Assembly (NCBI RefSeq): GCF_005280735.1
Contig: NZ_CP040078.1
Coordinates: 2,046,001 to 2,110,000 of the forward strand
Origin: Trinickia violacea
Lineage (GTDB): Bacteria; Pseudomonadota; Gammaproteobacteria; Burkholderiales; Burkholderiaceae
Length of the DNA: 64,000 bases
Reading direction: 5' to 3'
Shown: positions 61,452-64,000 of the stretch, in pieces
How the letters are laid out: each line of letters opens with the position of its first letter
Position numbering within the stretch: the stretch's first letter is position 1
Translations under genes and position numbers: made by a program
Notes under the pieces: model-generated
The model's input: the letters and a program-made list of their open reading frames with translations, nothing else
What the model was told of the DNA's origin: nothing
Database searches by the model: none

Positions 61452-61490
61452 AAAGCGGCCGGCGCGACGTGAGATCGCGCCGGCCGCTTT
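61452..61490. terminator. Strong 16-bp hairpin between operator and lactonase gene
   Basis: AAAGCGGCCGGCGCGA pairs perfectly with TCGCGCCGGCCGCTTT over 7 nt. T-rich sequence follows on the minus strand (TTTATTGTTG) but not on the plus strand. It may stop minus-strand read-through towards hyi or act in the lactonase leader. Confidence 0.65.
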
Positions 61491-61520
61491 GTCTTGAGGA
61501 CTCGTTGGGAGGAGACATAG

Positions 61521-62468
61521 ATGGCAATGGAAGCAGCGGCGAGCGCGGGCCCGAGCCTGCGCGCCGAGCGCGTGGAAGCCGCGGGCGCGACGCCTGCCAT
61601 GGTCGGCGAGAGCCCCGTGTGGCATGCGCGGCAGCAAGCGCTTTACTGGGCCGACATTCCGCGGCAAAAGATCATCCGCATGCAACCGGATTCGGGTGCG
61701 CGGACCGAATGGGTGTTGCCGGAACGCGTTGCGTGCTTTGCGTTCGGCGCCGCCGGCGGATTGATGGCGGGCCTGGAAACGGGGCTCTTTTCGGTGACGC
61801 TTCCGGAAGGCGGCGCAGGCGATGAACCGCAAGCGGCGCAGGTGAGAAAACTGGCCGCGCCCGAGTTCGCGCTCCCGAACATGCGCTTCAACGATGGGCG
61901 CTGCGACCGCCAGGGGCGCTTCTGGGCCGGCACGATGTTTCAGGACACCACGGCGGCGCGGCCCGTCGGCGCGCTGTTCCGGTTCGACACGTCGGGCACG
62001 CTCTCCGCGCCGGTCGTCGATGCGCTGATCGTGCAGAACGGGCTCGCGTGGTCGCCTGACGGCCGCACGATGTATCTATCGGACTCCCATACCTCCAAGC
62101 GCCTGATCTGGGGTTTCGATTACGACCGGGAAACGGGCGAGCCAAGCCGCCGCCGCGTGTTTGCCGATTTGCACGACTACGTGGGCCGCCCCGATGGCGC
62201 CGCGATCGACGCGCACGGCTGCTACTGGATCTGCGCCAACGACGCCGGCCGCGTGCTGCGCTTCACGCCGCAGGGCAAGCTCGACCGGCAGATCGAATTG
62301 CCGGCCATGAAGCCCGCGATGTGTGCCTTCGGCGGCCGCGATCTCGACACGCTGTTCATCACGTCGATCCGGCCGGATCAGGGCGCGACCGAGCACGACG
62401 GACACGTGTTCGCGGTTCGCCCCGGCGTGTCGGGGTGCGCGGAGACGGCGTACGGCGGGGTGCTTTGA
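61521..62468 (+). CDS. SMP-30/gluconolaconase-family lactonase
   Basis: This 315-aa beta-propeller lactonase hydrolyses sugar lactones. Metal ligands are visible in GESPVWHARQQALYWADI (near residue 29), NMRFNDGRCDRQGRFWAGTM and QNGLAWSPDGRTMYLSDSHT. The operon context suggests the aldaro-lactone made by uronate dehydrogenase as substrate. ATG 61521 follows GGAGGAG; a second Met two codons on is also possible. Confidence 0.88.
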   Translation: MAMEAAASAGPSLRAERVEAAGATPAMVGESPVWHARQQALYWADIPRQKIIRMQPDSGARTEWVLPERVACFAFGAAGGLMAGLETGLFSVTLPEGGAGDEPQAAQVRKLAAPEFALPNMRFNDGRCDRQGRFWAGTMFQDTTAARPVGALFRFDTSGTLSAPVVDALIVQNGLAWSPDGRTMYLSDSHTSKRLIWGFDYDRETGEPSRRRVFADLHDYVGRPDGAAIDAHGCYWICANDAGRVLRFTPQGKLDRQIELPAMKPAMCAFGGRDLDTLFITSIRPDQGATEHDGHVFAVRPGVSGCAETAYGGVL

Positions 62469-62557
62469 AGCGGGGTGAAGCATGAGCCAAGTGGAGTGCA
62501 GGCTCGACGTTTCGCCTCGAATCGACCGGCTGAATCGATTTGCTCGGCAAGTCTATC

Positions 62558-62576
62558 AATGTTGTTTGACAACATT
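62558..62576. promoter_or_regulatory. Perfect inverted repeat AATGTTG-N5-CAACATT, likely operator
   Basis: It lies 56 nt upstream of the DapA-family gene and is the strongest of three related sites in this locus. It points to one regulator for the uronate genes, not found in the window. Confidence 0.75.
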
Positions 62577-62632
62577 GCGAGGGCGATGCTACCTTTGAAC
62601 CTGTCCGAAAACAATCTCCGGTACGAGACCTC

Positions 62633-63574
62633 ATGAATGTGTCCCCAATCGTCGAGAGCGAATTCGCCTCGACCGTCATGGCGGTGCCGCCGCTTGCGCG
62701 CCGCGCCGATCTGTCGCTCGACGTCGCCGAGAACCAGAAGCTGATCCGCCACATCGAGCGCGGCGGCGTGCGCACGCTGCTCTACGGCGGCAACGCGAAC
62801 TTCTACCACGTCGCGGTGAGCGAGTACCGCGAGTTGCTTGACATGCTGGCGGAGAGCGCCGGGCCGGACACCCGGGTGATTCCGGCGATCGGCCCCGACT
62901 TCGGCAAGATGCTCGACCAGGCGCGCATCCTCGCGCAAACGTCGTATCGCACGGCCATGGTGCTGCCGCTTGCGGGCTTCACGACTTCCGAAGGCGTCGA
63001 GGCGGGGCTCGAGCGGATCGCGGACACCGCGGGCATTCCGCTCACGCTTTACATCAAGAGCGAGAGCTATGTCGATATCGATACGCTCGCGCGCCTCGTC
63101 GACGGCGGCACGCTCGCCGCCGTGAAGTACGCGATCGTGCGTGAGAATCCGGCGGACGATCCTTATCTGCGCCGCCTGCTGCAAAGCGTGAACCCGGCGC
63201 GTGTCGTGTCGGGCATGGGCGAGCGCCCGGCGCTGATCCACGTGCGCGACTTCGGCCTGGCCGCGTGGACGACCGGTTCCGGCTGCATCGCTTCGCGCTC
63301 GGTCGCCGAGTTGCTGCGCGCGGCCCGCGAATCGCGCGCCGCCGATGCCCAGCGCCTCTACGATGCCTTCATGCCGCTCGAAACGCTGCGCGACACCATT
63401 TCGTTGATCCGTGTGCTGCACGACGCCGTGACGTTCTCGGGCATCGCCGACATGGGCGCGATGCTGCCGCTGCTCAGCGCGACGCCGAAGGAACATCACG
63501 CCGCGGTCCGCGCGGCGGCGCAAGCGTTGCTAGACTTCGAGCGGAGCGTCGTGGCGGAAAGTTGCGACGCCTGA
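62633..63574 (+). CDS. DapA-family dehydratase/aldolase, probable keto-deoxy-aldarate enzyme
   Basis: This is a 313-aa class I enzyme of the dihydrodipicolinate synthase family. The Schiff-base Lys is K165 in LAAVKYAIVREN. The start region VMAVPPLARRADLSLDVAEN and LLYGGNANFYHVAVSEYREL fit the family, though the usual G-T-T motif is YGGN here. With the aldehyde dehydrogenase that follows, it may convert 5-keto-4-deoxyglucarate to 2-oxoglutarate semialdehyde as KdgD does. The substrate is inferred. Confidence 0.82.
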   Translation: MNVSPIVESEFASTVMAVPPLARRADLSLDVAENQKLIRHIERGGVRTLLYGGNANFYHVAVSEYRELLDMLAESAGPDTRVIPAIGPDFGKMLDQARILAQTSYRTAMVLPLAGFTTSEGVEAGLERIADTAGIPLTLYIKSESYVDIDTLARLVDGGTLAAVKYAIVRENPADDPYLRRLLQSVNPARVVSGMGERPALIHVRDFGLAAWTTGSGCIASRSVAELLRAARESRAADAQRLYDAFMPLETLRDTISLIRVLHDAVTFSGIADMGAMLPLLSATPKEHHAAVRAAAQALLDFERSVVAESCDA

Positions 63575-63597
63575 GACTGACCAACGAAGGAGACGCG

Positions 63598-64000
63598 ATG
63601 CAGATTGCAGGTGAAATGTTGTTAGGCGCCTCGGCAGTGCGGGGCGTGAACGGGACGCTGCGCGCATTCGATCCGGCGCGCAATCAGGAGATCGAGCCCG
63701 CGTTCGGCGCGGGCGGCGCAGCGGATGTCGCGCGTGCCTGCGAACTGGCGGCGCAAGCGTTCGACGCGTTTCGCGCGGCCCCGCTCGAAACGCGCGCGCG
63801 TCTGCTCGAATCGATTGCGGAAAATATTCTGGCTTTGGGCGATGCGCTGATCGAGCGCGCGCATCTCGAATCCGCCTTGCCGATGGCGCGCCTCGAAGGC
63901 GAGCGCGGCCGCACGGTCGGGCAGTTGAAGCTCTTCGCGTCGCTCGTGCGCGACGGCCGCTGGTGCGGCGCGGTGCTCGATTCGGCGTTGCCGGAGCGCA
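63598..64000 (+). CDS. Aldehyde dehydrogenase, probable 2,5-dioxovalerate dehydrogenase, cut by window edge
   Basis: The first 134 residues are visible. ATG 63598 follows AAGGAGAC. The N-terminus LLGASAVRGVNGTLRAFDPA and the helix AADVARACELAAQAFDAFRA are typical of the 2-oxoglutarate-semialdehyde (2,5-dioxovalerate) dehydrogenase branch. The catalytic Cys and Glu lie outside the window. It would oxidise the product of the DapA-family enzyme to 2-oxoglutarate. Confidence 0.85.
   Translation, partial: MQIAGEMLLGASAVRGVNGTLRAFDPARNQEIEPAFGAGGAADVARACELAAQAFDAFRAAPLETRARLLESIAENILALGDALIERAHLESALPMARLEGERGRTVGQLKLFASLVRDGRWCGAVLDSALPER

Noticed and set aside
1..64000. CRISPR arrays, tRNA and rRNA genes
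   Set aside because: No regularly spaced short repeats, cloverleaf-like sequences or rRNA signatures were seen on either strand.

Overview
The window is about 64 kb of GC-rich DNA with short intergenic gaps. A Burkholderiales beta-proteobacterium (Paraburkholderia, Trinickia or a close relative) is the best fit. The reasons are the codon use, a DUF4148 periplasmic protein, several sugar-acid and solvent catabolic operons, and the form of the type VI secretion (T6SS) cluster. No rRNA, tRNA or CRISPR array was seen.

Layout. (1) 1-10227 is one edge of a T6SS cluster: tssC (cut by the window edge) and tssB on the minus strand, and divergently a lipoprotein in the tssJ position, tssK, tssL, tssM and tssA. 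A low-GC gene of unknown function follows (10287-11264). (2) 11.4-19.5 kb holds a LacI-family relic, an MHS-type permease, a YbaK-type deacylase, a GntR/LacI-type repressor, a VapBC-like toxin-antitoxin pair, and a galactarate/altronate operon (dehydratase, MFS permease, aldolase) with a GntR-type operator in front. (3) 19.5-23.2 kb is a non-coding and IS-rich block. Two inverted copies of a roughly 187-bp dispersed repeat bracket a frameshifted IS110-like transposase, and an intact IS1111-type element sits inside one repeat copy. A relic of an aldolase 3' end closes the block. (4) 23.2-32.1 kb holds a hybrid sensor kinase coupled to a periplasmic sugar-binding protein, an MFS permease, a CoA-transferase plus HMG-CoA-lyase-like pair, and a LysR regulator. 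(5) 32.2-39.4 kb holds a nitrate locus, a GNAT enzyme, a pentapeptide-repeat/TetR pair, and a heavy-metal-type two-component system. The nitrate locus has a sigma-54 promoter, a dual-hexaloop antitermination leader, a soluble PilJ-domain sensor and an NNP transporter. (6) 39.7-42.3 kb is a lower-GC T6SS cargo module: a PAAR-like protein, a PAAR protein, a SleB-like hydrolase and an exported putative immunity protein. (7) 42.8-48.8 kb is an RND efflux operon. (8) 49.2-56.7 kb is the acetone carboxylase operon acxABC with its sigma-54 activator acxR. (9) 57.8-64 kb is a uronate/aldarate locus: aldolase, uronate dehydrogenase, tartronate-semialdehyde reductase, hydroxypyruvate isomerase, lactonase, DapA-family enzyme and the start of an aldehyde dehydrogenase.

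How the parts fit. Two loci use aldaric acids. The 15.7-19.5 kb operon dehydrates and cleaves galactarate-type acids to pyruvate and tartronate semialdehyde. The 57.8-64 kb locus makes aldarates from uronates and has the enzymes for both the aldolase and the dehydrative route. The T6SS core and the PAAR/hydrolase/immunity module are 29 kb apart but probably work together. Two operons, nitrate and acetone, carry clear sigma-54 promoters.

The most interesting items are the sigma-54 plus ANTAR-type nitrate leader at 32.9-33.1 kb, the PAAR-hydrolase-immunity module at 39.7-42.3 kb, the uncharacterised protein beside tssA, and the nested repeat/IS structure at 19.5-23.2 kb. All function calls come from reading the sequence; no database search was run.
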